From Pseudoduganella plicata (GTDB taxonomy: Bacteria > Pseudomonadota > Gammaproteobacteria > Burkholderiales > Burkholderiaceae_D): DNA of 64,000 nt. The DNA is taken from NCBI RefSeq assembly GCF_004421005.1, contig NZ_CP038026.1, forward strand, positions 4,030,001 to 4,094,000. Reading direction: 5' to 3'. Below are positions 37,209-47,077 of the stretch, in pieces (the stretch's first letter is position 1; each line of letters begins with the position of its first letter). Position numbers and translations under genes: made by a program. The notes beneath the pieces were generated by a model. The model searched no databases. It saw only the letters and a program-made list of their open reading frames with translations, and had not been told where the DNA came from.

Positions 37209-38376
37209 CCCCGGCCTACGATGTGATGCTGGCCGGCGGCGGCCTGGCCAATGGCCTGATCGCGTGGCGGCTGCGCACGCTGCGGCCCGGTCTGCGCCTG
37301 CTGGTGCTGGAGGGGGCGACCGGCTGGGCGGCAACCACACGTGGTCGTTCCACGACAGCGATGTCGATGCGGCGCAGCGCGCGTGGCTGGCGCCGTTGAT
37401 CTCGGCGCACTGGCCGAGGTATGACGTACGCTTCCCCGAGGTCACGCGCACGCTGGAAAGCGGTTACGCGTGCATCGCTTCCGATCGGTTTGCCGATGTC
37501 GTCGGCGCTGCGCTGGGCACGGCATTGCGCACCGGCGTGCGGACCAGGATCGTCACGCCGAATTCCGTCACGCTGGAAGACGGCACGGTACTGAGCGCCC
37601 ATGCCGTCATCGACGGGCGCGGCGCGCGTGCCAGCGCTCATCTCGCGCTGGGCTACCAGACCTTTCTCGGCCAGGAAGTGCGGCTGGCGGCGCCACATGG
37701 CCTCAGCGCTCCCGTCATCATGGATGCCGGCGTCGCCCAGCAGGGCGGCTACCGCTTCGTCTACCTGCTGCCGTTCGGCCCGGACCGCGTGCTGATCGAG
37801 GATACCCATTATGTCGACAGCGCAGCCTGGGAGCCCGAGCGGTTGCGCGCCAATATCGCAGCCTACGCGGCAGCGCGCGGCTGGCGCATCGACGCGGTGC
37901 TGCGCGAAGAACACGGCTCGTTGCCCATCGTGCTGGCCGGCGACTTCGAACGCTTCTGGGCCGAGCTGGGCGACCAGCCCTGCAGCGGGCTGCGCGCCAG
38001 CCTTTTTCATCCGACCACCGGCTATTCGCTGCCCCATGCGGTGCGCCTGGCGGACCGGATTGCGGCGGAGCCGGACCTGTCCGCGCCTGCGCTGTTTGCC
38101 GCCACGCGCCTCGAGGCGCAAGACGCGTGGCGCGGCCAGCGCTTCTTCCGCCTGCTCAACCGCATGCTGTTCCTGGCCGGCCGCCCGGACGAGCGCTGGC
38201 GCGTGATGCAGCGCTTTTACCGCTTGCCGGCGCCGCTGATCGCCCGCTTCTATGCCGGCCGCCTGAGCCTGCGCGACAAGGCGCGCATCGTTTCCGGCAA
38301 GCCGCCCGTACCCGTCGTGGAGGCACTGCTGGCGGCACGCCAGGTGCATCCCCGTCAGATCAGAAAAAACCAATGA
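37205..38376 (+). CDS. crtY: Lycopene beta-cyclase CrtY, interrupted by an apparent 1-base frameshift
   Basis: A flavoprotein that cyclises lycopene to beta-carotene. The start at 37205 (ATGACC, overlapping the crtX stop) leads into the dinucleotide-binding VMLAGGGLANGLIAWRL. At the G run 37312-37316 the frame shifts; the correct continuation DRLGGNHTWSFHDSDV lies in the -1 frame and runs intact to the stop at 38376. One extra G restores LEGGDRLGGNHTW and about 390 residues. As given, the gene would not make cyclase and red lycopene would accumulate; a base-call error is a serious alternative. Confidence 0.85.
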
Positions 38377-38382
38377 GGACCC

Positions 38383-39870
38383 ATGAGTGAAATGAAGAAG
38401 GCCGTCGTGATCGGCGCCGGGTTCGGCGGGCTGGCGCTGGCCATCCGCCTGCAGGCTGGCGGCGTGCAGACCACGCTGCTGGAAAAGCGCGACAAGCCGG
38501 GCGGCCGCGCCTACGTCTACCAGGACCAGGGCTTCACGTTCGATGCCGGCCCCACCGTCATCACCGATCCTTCCGCCATCGAGGAGCTGTTCGCCGCGGC
38601 GGGCAGGAAGATGTCGGACTACGTCGAGATGCTGCCGGTGGCGCCGTTCTACCGCCTGTGCTGGGAAGACGGCAGCCATTTCGATTACGCCAACGACCAG
38701 GAGGCGCTGGACCGCCAGATCCACGCGCGTAATCCGGCGGACGTGCAGGGTTACCAGCGCTTCCTGGCGTATTCGAAAGCCGTGTTCGACGAGGGCTACC
38801 TGAAGCTGGGCGCTGTGCCGTTCCTGTCGTTCCGCGACATGATCAGCGCCGGCCCGCAACTGGCGCGGCTGGAAGCCTGGAAGAGCGTCTACGGCATCGT
38901 CTCGCGCTTCATCGCCGACGAGCAGCTGCGCCAGGCGTTTTCGTTCCACTCGCTGCTCGTGGGCGGCAATCCGTTTGCCACGTCGTCGATCTACACGCTG
39001 ATCCACGCGCTGGAACGGCGCTGGGGCGTGTGGTTCCCGCGCGGCGGCACCGGAGCGCTGGTCAATGGACTGGTGCGGCTGTTCCAGGACATCGGCGGAC
39101 GCATCGAACTCAATGCCCCGGTCGCCGCCATCGACACGCGCGATGGCCGCGCCAGCGGCGTGCGGCTGGAAGACGGCCGCCGTTTCGACGCCGATGCGGT
39201 GGCATCGAATGCGGACGTCGTCCACACCTACGACAAGCTGCTGGGCCATCATCCGCGCGGCGCGGCGCAGAGCCGCGCGCTGCAGAAAAAACGCTTCAGC
39301 AATTCGCTGTTTGTGCTGTACTTCGGCCTGAACCAGCACCACAAGCAATTGCAGCACCACACCGTCTGCTTCGGACCGCGCTACCGTGAGCTGATCCAGG
39401 ACATCTTCAAGGGCGATACGCTGGCCGACGATTTCTCGCTGTACCTGCACGCGCCATGCGTGACCGACCCGTCGCTGGCGCCACCGGGCTGCGGCAGCCA
39501 TTACGTGCTGGCGCCCGTGCCGCACCTGGGCAACGCGCCGATCGACTGGGCGGTGGAAGGACCGCGCTACCGCGACCGCATCTTCGACTACCTGGAGAAA
39601 CGCTATATGCCTGGCCTGCGCAGCCAGCTCGTCACGAGCCGCATCTTCACGCCGCTGGACTTCCGCAACGAGCTCAATGCCCACGTGGGTTCGGCGTTCT
39701 CGCTGGAGCCGATCCTGACGCAAAGCGCGTGGTTCCGTCCCCACAACCGCGATGCCGAGCTGGCAAATCTCTACCTCGTCGGCGCCGGTACCCATCCCGG
39801 TGCCGGCGTGCCGGGCGTGATCGGATCGGCCAAGGCGACGGCGGGGCTGATGCTGGCGGAGGGCGCATGA
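38383..39870 (+). CDS. crtI: Phytoene desaturase CrtI
   Basis: A 495-residue FAD enzyme that desaturates phytoene to lycopene. The N-terminal KKAVVIGAGFGGLALAIRLQ is the dinucleotide fold and the C-terminal GAGTHPGAGVPGVIGSAKAT is the CrtI signature. The length matches four-step bacterial desaturases. It sits 6 bp after crtY and overlaps crtB by 4 bp. No break is visible. Confidence 0.96.
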   Translation: MSEMKKAVVIGAGFGGLALAIRLQAGGVQTTLLEKRDKPGGRAYVYQDQGFTFDAGPTVITDPSAIEELFAAAGRKMSDYVEMLPVAPFYRLCWEDGSHFDYANDQEALDRQIHARNPADVQGYQRFLAYSKAVFDEGYLKLGAVPFLSFRDMISAGPQLARLEAWKSVYGIVSRFIADEQLRQAFSFHSLLVGGNPFATSSIYTLIHALERRWGVWFPRGGTGALVNGLVRLFQDIGGRIELNAPVAAIDTRDGRASGVRLEDGRRFDADAVASNADVVHTYDKLLGHHPRGAAQSRALQKKRFSNSLFVLYFGLNQHHKQLQHHTVCFGPRYRELIQDIFKGDTLADDFSLYLHAPCVTDPSLAPPGCGSHYVLAPVPHLGNAPIDWAVEGPRYRDRIFDYLEKRYMPGLRSQLVTSRIFTPLDFRNELNAHVGSAFSLEPILTQSAWFRPHNRDAELANLYLVGAGTHPGAGVPGVIGSAKATAGLMLAEGA

Positions 39871-40817
39871 GCGCGCAGGTCAATCCGACCTTGCTGCAGC
39901 ACGCGACGACCACGATCAACGTCGGCTCCAAGAGTTTCGCGGCGGCGGCGCGGCTGTTCGATCCGGCCACGCGACGCAGTGTGCTGATGCTGTATGCATG
40001 GTGCCGCCACTGCGACGATGTCGTTGACGGCCAGGAGCTCGGATTCAACACGGCGACGCGGCCCGACGCGGCGCGCGAGCTGGCGCTGCTGCGCGAGCAG
40101 ACCAGGCTTGCCTACGCGGGCGCCACGATGGCCGACCCGGCGTTTGCCGCCTTCCAGGAAGTGGCGCTGCGCCATGCGATCCCGCCGAAGTTCGCCTTCG
40201 ACCACCTCGATGGCTTCGCGATGGACGTCGCCGACGCGCGCTACGAAAGCATCGACGACACGCTGCGCTACTGCTACCACGTGGCCGGTGTCGTCGGCCT
40301 GATGATGGCATCGATCATGGGCGTGCACGACCCGCGCGTGCTGGACCGCGCCTGCGATCTCGGCCTGGCCTTCCAGCTGACCAATATCGCCCGCGACATC
40401 GTCGAGGATGCCGGTATGGGCCGTTGCTACCTGCCCGCGCAGTGGCTGCGCGAGGCGGGCATCGCGCCTGACGAGGTGGCGCTGCCGCGGCATCGCGCGG
40501 CGCTGGCACAGGTGGCGGCGCGGCTGGTCGACTACGCCGAGCCGTACTACGATTCGGCCGCCGCCGGCATCGCGGCACTGCCGCTGCGCTCCGCGTGGGC
40601 GATAGCGACGGCGCGCTACGTCTACCGGCAGATCGGCATCGAAGTGAAACGCCGCGGCGCGCACGCGTGGGATGCGCGCGCCGGCACCTCGAAGGCGGCG
40701 AAATTGTGGCTGCTGGGGAAAGGCGGCGTGCGCGCGCTTACGTCGCGTCTTCGCAGCGCGCCGATGCGTCCGGACGGTCTGTGGCAGCGTCCCGCCGTTG
40801 CTGCAACTGGCGCTTGA
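39867..40817 (+). CDS. crtB: Phytoene synthase CrtB
   Basis: A 316-residue synthase that joins two GGPP molecules to phytoene. Aspartate motifs are in HCDDVVDG near residue 52 and FQLTNIARDIVEDAGMGRCYLP near 175, the latter the phytoene/squalene synthase signature. The start overlaps the crtI stop (ATGA). The last 80 bp overlap the end of the convergent crtZ gene. Confidence 0.96.
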   Translation: MSAQVNPTLLQHATTTINVGSKSFAAAARLFDPATRRSVLMLYAWCRHCDDVVDGQELGFNTATRPDAARELALLREQTRLAYAGATMADPAFAAFQEVALRHAIPPKFAFDHLDGFAMDVADARYESIDDTLRYCYHVAGVVGLMMASIMGVHDPRVLDRACDLGLAFQLTNIARDIVEDAGMGRCYLPAQWLREAGIAPDEVALPRHRAALAQVAARLVDYAEPYYDSAAAGIAALPLRSAWAIATARYVYRQIGIEVKRRGAHAWDARAGTSKAAKLWLLGKGGVRALTSRLRSAPMRPDGLWQRPAVAATGA

Positions 40818-41247
40818 GCTTCGCGGCGGGTGGCGCGTACAGGAAGCCGAACGACACGGCGCCTTCCTTGCTTGCCACCGCGTGATGCAGGCGGTGCGCC
40901 TGGTACAGCCGCTTCAGGTAGCCCCGCCGCGGCACATAGCGGAACGGCCAGCGCCCGTGCACCAGGCCGTCGTGGGCGACGAAATACAGCAAGCCATAGG
41001 CCGTCATGCCGGCACCGATCCATTCCAGCGGATGGTGGCCGCGCGTGCCGGCATAGATCAGCGCGATGGCGATGCCGGCAAAGACGATGGCATACAGGTC
41101 GTTTTTCTCGAACCAGCCCGTGCGCGGTTCGTGGTGCGACTTGTGCCACCCCCAGCCGAAACCGTGCATCACGTACTTGTGCGCCACGATGGAGAACAGC
41201 TCCATCAGCACAACGGTGATGACAACGATAAGCGCGTTCGATAGCAT
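40738..41247 (-). CDS. crtZ: Beta-carotene hydroxylase CrtZ
   Basis: A 169-residue di-iron membrane hydroxylase that converts beta-carotene to zeaxanthin. Histidine motifs are HKYVMH, HKSHH, HDGLVH and HRLHH. It is transcribed towards crtB and the two coding ends overlap by 80 bp. This convergent crtB/crtZ arrangement matches Pantoea-type clusters. The start has an unremarkable leader with no strong Shine-Dalgarno. Confidence 0.95.
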   Translation of the reverse strand: MLSNALIVVITVVLMELFSIVAHKYVMHGFGWGWHKSHHEPRTGWFEKNDLYAIVFAGIAIALIYAGTRGHHPLEWIGAGMTAYGLLYFVAHDGLVHGRWPFRYVPRRGYLKRLYQAHRLHHAVASKEGAVSFGFLYAPPAAKLKRQLQQRRDAATDRPDASARCEDAT

Positions 41248-41343
41248 GATTGGAAAGGCAATGACAATGCGTCGAGCCTAACACAGGCGCCTGCCGCACA
41301 GTTGCGCGGCGGGCACCATGACCAGTTCAACCAAGGAGACTTC

Positions 41344-41757
41344 ATGCCGTTACCGCTTCGCCCTGTTGTGATTCCCCTGCTGCTGGCGTTGGGCGCTCAA
41401 GCGGCCGCCGCGACCGTCGAGGTGCGCGTCTCCGCCGTTGGCCCGAAAGGAAAAGTGAACGTGGCCGTGTGCGACCGCGAGCGCTTCCTCAAGGAGTGCG
41501 CCTATAGCGCATCCGTGGCCGCGCAGCCGGGCACCACGACCGTCACCGTGTCGAACGTCCCGCCCGGAACGTGGGTAGTGCTGGCCTACCAGGACGAAAA
41601 CGACAACGGCAAGCTCGATCGCAACCTGATCGGCATTCCCAGCGAGAACTACGGCTTCAGCCGCGACGCGGCGGGGCGCTTTGGCCCGCCCAAGTTCGAC
41701 GATGCGGCGATCGAAGTGAGCGGCCAGACGACAATTGCGGCCATCAAACTGCATTGA
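41344..41757 (+). CDS. DUF2141 domain protein, exported
   Basis: A 137-residue protein with a signal peptide (PVVIPLLLALGAQAAAA) and a beta-rich DUF2141 domain (VEVRVSAVGPKGKVNVAVCD, then YQDENDNGKLDRNLIGIPSENYGFS). The Asp/Asn-rich loop looks like a calcium-binding site. AAGGAGA lies 7-8 nt before the chosen ATG. It is divergent from crtZ; DUF2141 genes are often seen near carotenoid genes, but no role is established. Confidence 0.88.
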   Translation: MPLPLRPVVIPLLLALGAQAAAATVEVRVSAVGPKGKVNVAVCDRERFLKECAYSASVAAQPGTTTVTVSNVPPGTWVVLAYQDENDNGKLDRNLIGIPSENYGFSRDAAGRFGPPKFDDAAIEVSGQTTIAAIKLH

Positions 41758-41865
41758 TGTCGCGTTGTCCAGGACACGGAGCCGGCATGCATGACGCGCT
41801 GCAGGGCTGGCGTGTTGACTGTTAGAATGGCAGGCTTTGCTGACACAACCAACGATTGCGTATCC

Positions 41866-42660
41866 ATGACCCTGCAGCGAAAACATAACATCAACGTCCT
41901 CGGGGAAGGCCCGGCCATCGTGCTTCTGCATGGCTTCGGCTGCGACCAGAACATGTGGCGTCTTGTCGTGCCCGCGTTCGCGCGCAACCACACGGTGATC
42001 CTGTACGACCTCGTGGGCAGCGGCCAATCCGAACTGGCCGCATACGATCACGAAAAATACGGCACCCTGCACGGCCACGCGGACGACCTGCTCGACATCG
42101 TACGCAGCATGACGACGGAGCCGGTGACGGTGATCGGCCACTCCGTCAGCGCGATGATCGCCCTGCTGGCGGTCAACAAGGCCCCAGAGCTGTTCACGGC
42201 GCAGGTGATGGTGGGACCGTCGGCCTGCTATATCGACGATGGCGACTACCGCGGCGGCTTCTCGCGCGCGGATATCGACGAGCTGCTGGAAACGATGGAA
42301 GGCAATTACCTGGGTTGGTCCAGCGCCGTGGCGCCGCAGATCATGGGCGCGCCCGACCGGCCCGACCTGCGCGAAGAGCTGACCAACAGCTTCTGCCGCA
42401 CCGACCCCGACATCGCCAAGCATTTCGCCCGCGTCACGTTCCTGTCGGATCACCGTGCCGACCTGGCGCACTGCCGCTTGCCGACCCTGATCCTGCAATG
42501 CACCGACGATTTCGTGGCGCCGGTCGAGGTAGGCGAGTACATCCACCGTGCCATTCCCGGCAGTGAGTACGTGCTGATCGAGAACACAGGCCACTGTCCT
42601 CACCTGAGCGCACCGGATGCCAGTGTGGCGGCCATCCGCCGCTTCGTTCAACGCGGCTGA
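41866..42660 (+). CDS. Alpha/beta hydrolase of the RsbQ/KAI2-like family
   Basis: A 264-residue hydrolase resembling RsbQ of Bacillus and the plant KAI2/D14 receptors (GFGCDQNMWRLVVPAF, YDLVGSGQS). The triad is Ser93 in GHSVS, Asp214 in CTDDF and His243 in GHCPH. No signal peptide. RsbQ hydrolyses a small ligand to feed the RsbP PAS phosphatase. Here the next gene starts 1 bp later and encodes a PAS-containing kinase, so the pair likely acts as one sensor. I chose the ATG at 41866 because it starts the fold directly. Confidence 0.9.
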   Translation: MTLQRKHNINVLGEGPAIVLLHGFGCDQNMWRLVVPAFARNHTVILYDLVGSGQSELAAYDHEKYGTLHGHADDLLDIVRSMTTEPVTVIGHSVSAMIALLAVNKAPELFTAQVMVGPSACYIDDGDYRGGFSRADIDELLETMEGNYLGWSSAVAPQIMGAPDRPDLREELTNSFCRTDPDIAKHFARVTFLSDHRADLAHCRLPTLILQCTDDFVAPVEVGEYIHRAIPGSEYVLIENTGHCPHLSAPDASVAAIRRFVQRG

Positions 42661-42661
42661 C

Positions 42662-44215
42662 ATGGGCGGCCCCGTTGCGCCGGACGATAACGCGGCCTGG
42701 CTGCGGGCACCGTGCGGCTTGCTGACGGCGGCGTCAAACGGGCTGATCGGCCGCGCCAACGACACATTCTGCAACTGGCTGGGCTACCGACGCGACGAAC
42801 TGGAAGGGCGAAAAAAGTTCTCCGACCTGCTGCCGATAGGCGCGCGCCTGTTCCACCAGACCCACTGGCAGCCGCTGTTGCAGATGCAGGGCTCGATTGC
42901 GGAAGTCCAGCTTGACCTCATCCACAGCGACGGGCGGCGTATTCCAATGTTGCTCAATGTCATCCGCCGCGACGGTGCCGATGGGGTTATGGATGAGATC
43001 GGCGCGATGGTGGCGACCGACCGCAAGAAATACGAGCGCGAGCTGCTGGCGGCACGCCAGCGCGCCGAGACGGCAGAGGCGGGCCAGCGTGCCCTGAACG
43101 AAGAGCTGGCGCGCGAGCACCGCCGCAAGGACGAATTCATCGCCACGCTGGCCCACGAGCTGCGCAACCCGCTGGCACCCTTTGCCAACGTGCTGGAAGT
43201 GCTGCGGCTGCGGCCGGACGACGCGGCGATGTGCCGCTGGGGTTACGAGGTACTGGAGCGCCAGCTGGGCCAGCTGACGCACCTCGTCGACGATCTGCTG
43301 GAGGTATCGCGCATCACGCAGGGCAAGCTGGTGCTGCGGCGCGAGCACGTCGAACTGAATGAGATACTGACCAGCGCAGCGGAGTCGGCGCTGCCGGCCA
43401 TTCAGAAGGCACGGCAGCAGCTGGCGACGTCGATGCCGCCCGTCCCGCTGACGATCGACGGCGACCGCACCCGCCTGACACAGATTTTCAGCAACCTGCT
43501 CAACAATGCGTGCAAGTTCACCCCCGAGGGTGGCACGCTCGGGCTGGCCGTGTCGGTCACCGATGGCACCGCCGTCGTGGAAGTGTCGGATACGGGCAGC
43601 GGCATTCCGCCGGAACAGCTCGAGCGCATCTTCGACATGTTTTCGCAGCTCGAGTCGCCGTTGGCCCGCTCGACGGGCGGCCTCGGCATCGGCCTGGCAC
43701 TGGTCAAGGGCCTGACGGCTCTCCACGGCGGCACGGTCACGGCGCGCAGCGCGGGACTGGGCCAGGGCAGCGTATTCCAGGTGACCTTGCCGTTGGCGCA
43801 GGGCGTGACTGTCGCGACCCCGGCCGTGACGCGGCAGGAATCCGTGCGCAAGTCGCGCGTGGTCATCATCGACGACAACGTCGACGCGGCCGAAACGCTG
43901 GTCATGGCCCTGGACATGCTGGGCCATACGGCGCAGTGCGCCCACACGGGGCTGGACGGATTGCGCTTGCTGGAGCAGACGGCGCCGGACTGCGCCCTGA
44001 TCGATATCGGCCTGCCCGATATCGACGGCTATGAACTGGTACGCCGCGTTCGCGCCGCGCCGTGGGGCCGGGAGATTGTGCTGCTCGCCGTGACCGGCTG
44101 GGGCCAGGACAGCGACAAGCAGGCCGCCGCGCAGGCCGGCTTTAACGCCCACTTCACCAAGCCCATCGATTTCACGAAGCTGGACGCGGCGATCGGCGAA
44201 CTGCTGGGGCGCTGA
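42662..44215 (+). CDS. PAS hybrid sensor histidine kinase / response regulator
   Basis: A 517-residue cytoplasmic kinase. An N-terminal PAS domain (about 15-120, IGRANDTFCNWLGYRRDELEG) is followed by a short coiled coil. The HisKA domain has the phospho-acceptor His165 in LAHELRNPLAP. The HATPase domain has N-box NLLNNACKF and G-box GGLGIGLALVKGL. A C-terminal receiver follows with Asp448. No membrane segment. No DNA-binding output domain, so a partner must pass the signal on. It is tightly coupled to the RsbQ-like hydrolase. Confidence 0.92.
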   Translation: MGGPVAPDDNAAWLRAPCGLLTAASNGLIGRANDTFCNWLGYRRDELEGRKKFSDLLPIGARLFHQTHWQPLLQMQGSIAEVQLDLIHSDGRRIPMLLNVIRRDGADGVMDEIGAMVATDRKKYERELLAARQRAETAEAGQRALNEELAREHRRKDEFIATLAHELRNPLAPFANVLEVLRLRPDDAAMCRWGYEVLERQLGQLTHLVDDLLEVSRITQGKLVLRREHVELNEILTSAAESALPAIQKARQQLATSMPPVPLTIDGDRTRLTQIFSNLLNNACKFTPEGGTLGLAVSVTDGTAVVEVSDTGSGIPPEQLERIFDMFSQLESPLARSTGGLGIGLALVKGLTALHGGTVTARSAGLGQGSVFQVTLPLAQGVTVATPAVTRQESVRKSRVVIIDDNVDAAETLVMALDMLGHTAQCAHTGLDGLRLLEQTAPDCALIDIGLPDIDGYELVRRVRAAPWGREIVLLAVTGWGQDSDKQAAAQAGFNAHFTKPIDFTKLDAAIGELLGR

Positions 44216-44407
44216 GGCCGCCCAGCTGCGGCGCAAACTGGCGGTGCGCATCGCCCAGCGTGCCGGGCCGGCGGGCGGGAAAGGTCAGCAGGGCAATGTG
44301 TAAGGCCATGGAAACGCTCCCGGCAGGATGCCGCACGGTAGCGGCGCGTCATCCGGCGCGCCATGCTGCTAACATGACGTTATCAGTACACTAACAGGAG
44401 CGTTTCG

Positions 44408-44737
44408 ATGGCTTTACAACACGCCACGTCCGGGCAAGTGGTCGCGCTGCGGCGCGCCGATGAAGATATGTCGCAGTTCTCGTCGATCGCCATTGCGAAG
44501 ACGGAACAGCTGGAACTGATCCGTCTCGTGCTGCCGGCCGGCAAAACGATGCCCGAACACTGGGTACGCGGCCAGGTCACGCTGGTCTGCCTGACGGGCG
44601 CCATCGCGGTCGAGGCCCATGGCCGCACGGCCGTGCTGCACGATGGCGAGATGCTGTACCTGGAGGGTGGGGCGGCCCATGCGCTGCGGGCAGAGCAGGA
44701 TTCGGTGGCGTTGCTGACGATTGTGCTGAAAGACTAG
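44408..44737 (+). CDS. Small cupin-domain protein
   Basis: A 109-residue single-domain cupin. The beta-barrel motif (PEHWVRGQVTLVCLTGAIAVEAHGRT and then GEMLYLEGGAAHALRAEQDSVALL) is present, with one conserved His in each cupin motif. Its role is unknown; such proteins often bind metal or small ligands. An upstream gap of 190 bp after the kinase holds no gene. Confidence 0.85.
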   Translation: MALQHATSGQVVALRRADEDMSQFSSIAIAKTEQLELIRLVLPAGKTMPEHWVRGQVTLVCLTGAIAVEAHGRTAVLHDGEMLYLEGGAAHALRAEQDSVALLTIVLKD

Positions 44738-44862
44738 TAGTCGGCGGGGCAGGCCGCACGGTCTATTACCGACGCAGTGTCTTTTCCCACGTTTGGCGGG
44801 AAGTGTTGGGCCGGGGCCGCCACGGGCACGAATGCCCGGACGTGCCGGTTCCCGCAATCATA

Positions 44863-45897
44863 TTACGTCGTCTCGTCGCGCGGGTCGCGCGCCAGCATCC
44901 GCGTCACCATATCCTGCGGCCGCTCGCCGTCGAACAGCACCGCGGCAACGGCGTTGGTGATCGGCATCTCCACACCCAGCCGGGCGGCCAGCTCGCGCAC
45001 GGCCTTGGCGCACGGCACCCCTTCGGCCACGTGGCCCAGTTCCGTCACGATGGTGTCGAGTGCCTTGCCTTGCGCCAGGCCGAGTCCGACGCGGCGGTTG
45101 CGCGACAGGTCTCCCGTGCAGGTCAGGATCAGGTCGCCCATCCCCGTCAGGCCCATGAATGTTTCGATATTGCCGCCCAATGTGGTGCCCAGCCGGGTCA
45201 CTTCGGCCAGGCCCCGCGTGATCAGCGCGGCGCGCGCGTTCAGGCCCAGTCCAAGTCCGTCGGCGACGCCGGTGGCGATGGCCATCACGTTCTTGACGGC
45301 GCCGCCCACTTCCACGCCGACCAGGTCGTCGCTGGAGTACACCCGCATCGTGCCGCCATGCACGGCGGCGACAACGCCGTCGCGCAGCGCGGCGGAGGTG
45401 GAGGCAATCGTCAGCGCGCACGGCAGGCCGCGCGCCACTTCCTGCGCAAACGACGGGCCGGACAGCGCGCCGCTGGCAATGCCGGTGCCCAGCACGTCGC
45501 GGAAGATCTGGTGCGGCAGCAGGCCCGTGTCGTATTCGAAACCCTTGCACAGCCAGATCAGGTTGGGGATCGGCCGGCCTTTGAGACTTTCCAGCAGCGG
45601 ACGCAGGCCGGCCACCGGGCAGGCGGCGATCAGCAGGCCCTCGTCGCCGTCCGCGTCACGGAACGTGTGGGCGACGGCGGCGTCGAAATCGGTGCACACC
45701 TGCAGCCCGTCCGGGAACGGATAGCCGGGCAGGTAATGGGTGTTCTCTCCCGCGCTGGCGATCTCGTCCATCGCAGCCGTATTACGGCCCCACAGCAGAA
45801 CGTCGTGCCGGGCGGCGACGGCAATGGCGACGGCCGTGCCCCAGGCGCCGGCGCCCAGCACGCTGATGCGGCGCCGGGTCGTGTTTTGGTCTTGCAT
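44863..45897 (-). CDS. gpsA: NAD(P)H-dependent glycerol-3-phosphate dehydrogenase GpsA
   Basis: A 344-residue enzyme that reduces dihydroxyacetone phosphate to sn-glycerol-3-phosphate for phospholipid synthesis. The N-terminal nucleotide-binding loop ([16 protein letters not shown]) and the C-terminal helical domain ([21 protein letters not shown]) are typical. The start at 45897 gives the standard N-terminus and lies 1 bp after the stop of the SH3 gene. It is the last gene of the minus-strand run. Confidence 0.94.
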   Translation of the reverse strand: MQDQNTTRRRISVLGAGAWGTAVAIAVAARHDVLLWGRNTAAMDEIASAGENTHYLPGYPFPDGLQVCTDFDAAVAHTFRDADGDEGLLIAACPVAGLRPLLESLKGRPIPNLIWLCKGFEYDTGLLPHQIFRDVLGTGIASGALSGPSFAQEVARGLPCALTIASTSAALRDGVVAAVHGGTMRVYSSDDLVGVEVGGAVKNVMAIATGVADGLGLGLNARAALITRGLAEVTRLGTTLGGNIETFMGLTGMGDLILTCTGDLSRNRRVGLGLAQGKALDTIVTELGHVAEGVPCAKAVRELAARLGVEMPITNAVAAVLFDGERPQDMVTRMLARDPRDETT

Positions 45898-45898
45898 G

Positions 45899-46342
45899 TC
45901 AGTTGCCCCAGATTTCGCTGCTGCGCACGAAGCCCGTGAGGCCGTCGCGGTGACGTACGCGTGTCCAGCCGTTCGCCCCCGGTTCCAAAAGTTCCAGCAG
46001 CACGCCCTTGTCGGCGATGAATACCACGGCGGAAGCCTCGTCCTCGGCACTGCGCACTTTGGTGTTGGCGGCGCGCGCCACGACATTGCGCTTGGCGGTC
46101 AGCCCGCGCAGCGGCGTCCAGGCGGTGTCGCCGTTGACGTCGCGCACCTTGACCCAGTCGCCATAGGCCAGCACGATTTCCAGCGGGGCGCCGCGCGGCA
46201 CGATGTACAGCTTGTGGCCCTTGGTCGAGGGCGCGTCATACAACACGGCGGGCGCCGTGCCGACCGTCTTGAAATCTGCCGCGAGGCCGGCGCCACAGGC
46301 CAGCGACAATACGGCCCCGATTATCAAACGGGTAAGAGTCAT
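45899..46342 (-). CDS. SH3-domain exported protein
   Basis: A 147-residue protein with a signal peptide ([20 protein letters not shown]) and two bacterial SH3-like repeats (about 25-80 and 85-145). Such domains bind peptidoglycan or proteins in the periplasm. I chose the ATG at 46342 because it gives a clean signal. A hairpin terminator lies just upstream, between it and secB. Confidence 0.85.
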   Translation of the reverse strand: MTLTRLIIGAVLSLACGAGLAADFKTVGTAPAVLYDAPSTKGHKLYIVPRGAPLEIVLAYGDWVKVRDVNGDTAWTPLRGLTAKRNVVARAANTKVRSAEDEASAVVFIADKGVLLELLEPGANGWTRVRHRDGLTGFVRSSEIWGN

Positions 46343-46367
46343 TGCAAAAAACTTTCGTTCAAAATGA

Positions 46368-46390
46368 TCAAAGGCCACAAGGGCCTTTGA
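46368..46390 (-). terminator. Terminator after secB
   Basis: A perfect 9-bp stem TCAAAGGCC / GGCCTTTGA with a 5-nt loop; on the minus strand it is followed by a TTTT run. It lies between secB and the SH3 gene. A second GC-rich imperfect hairpin is adjacent (about 46396-46418). Confidence 0.75.
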
Positions 46391-46436
46391 TTGGGGGACT
46401 GCGGCCAGGCCGCGGTCCCGATCGCGTTCGGTGCAA

Positions 46437-46928
46437 TTACTGAACGGTGTTGGTGCCTTCGGCTGGCGTCGAACCGCCGGCAGCGGCTTGCTGTTCGGCG
46501 ATGGCCTGCAGACGCTGCTGGTAGAACACCTCGAAATTGATCTCGGCCAGGTGCACTGGCGGGAAGCCGGCACGGGTGATCAGGTCGGCGATGTTGGCGC
46601 GCAGGTACGGGTACACGATGTTCGGGCAGCCGATGCCCAGCAGCGGGTCCAGCTGTTCGTTCGGGATGTTGCGGGCTTCGAAGATACCGGCTTGCTTGCC
46701 TTCGACCAGGAAAGCGACCTTGTCCTTGATCTTGGCGGTCACGGTGATCGTGACGGTCGATTCGAAAATGCCTTCAGCCAGGGGCGCGGCGCCCACGTCC
46801 AGGGCGACTTCGATCGATGGGGCTTCCTGTTCCAGGAAGATCGCCGGGGAGTTCGGCTGTTCCAGCGACATGTCTTTCAGGTAGACGCGTTGGATTTGGA
46901 ATACTGGTTGCTGATTTTCGTCGGACAT
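46437..46928 (-). CDS. secB: Protein-export chaperone SecB
   Basis: A 163-residue tetrameric chaperone that keeps preproteins unfolded and delivers them to SecA. The opening [22 protein letters not shown] is the classical SecB N-terminus. The middle [20 protein letters not shown] is typical as well. It is in a minus-strand run after grxC and the rhodanese gene. Confidence 0.96.
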   Translation of the reverse strand: MSDENQQPVFQIQRVYLKDMSLEQPNSPAIFLEQEAPSIEVALDVGAAPLAEGIFESTVTITVTAKIKDKVAFLVEGKQAGIFEARNIPNEQLDPLLGIGCPNIVYPYLRANIADLITRAGFPPVHLAEINFEVFYQQRLQAIAEQQAAAGGSTPAEGTNTVQ

Positions 46929-47077
46929 GGAACGCTTTCAATGAATTGGACAGTGGGTCAACTATTTTGTGCCCGACCACGATGGGCCGGGCCAAACGCG
47001 AGGCAATTGTAGCAAAACAAATATGTTTGCGACCCTTTTTATGCCCCGGGCGGCGGTTCCCGTCAACCGGGCCTGCG

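Noticed and set aside
37216..39795. Long open frame on the minus strand across crtY and crtI
   Set aside because: Composition is that of an antisense shadow; crtI and the repaired crtY explain the same DNA.
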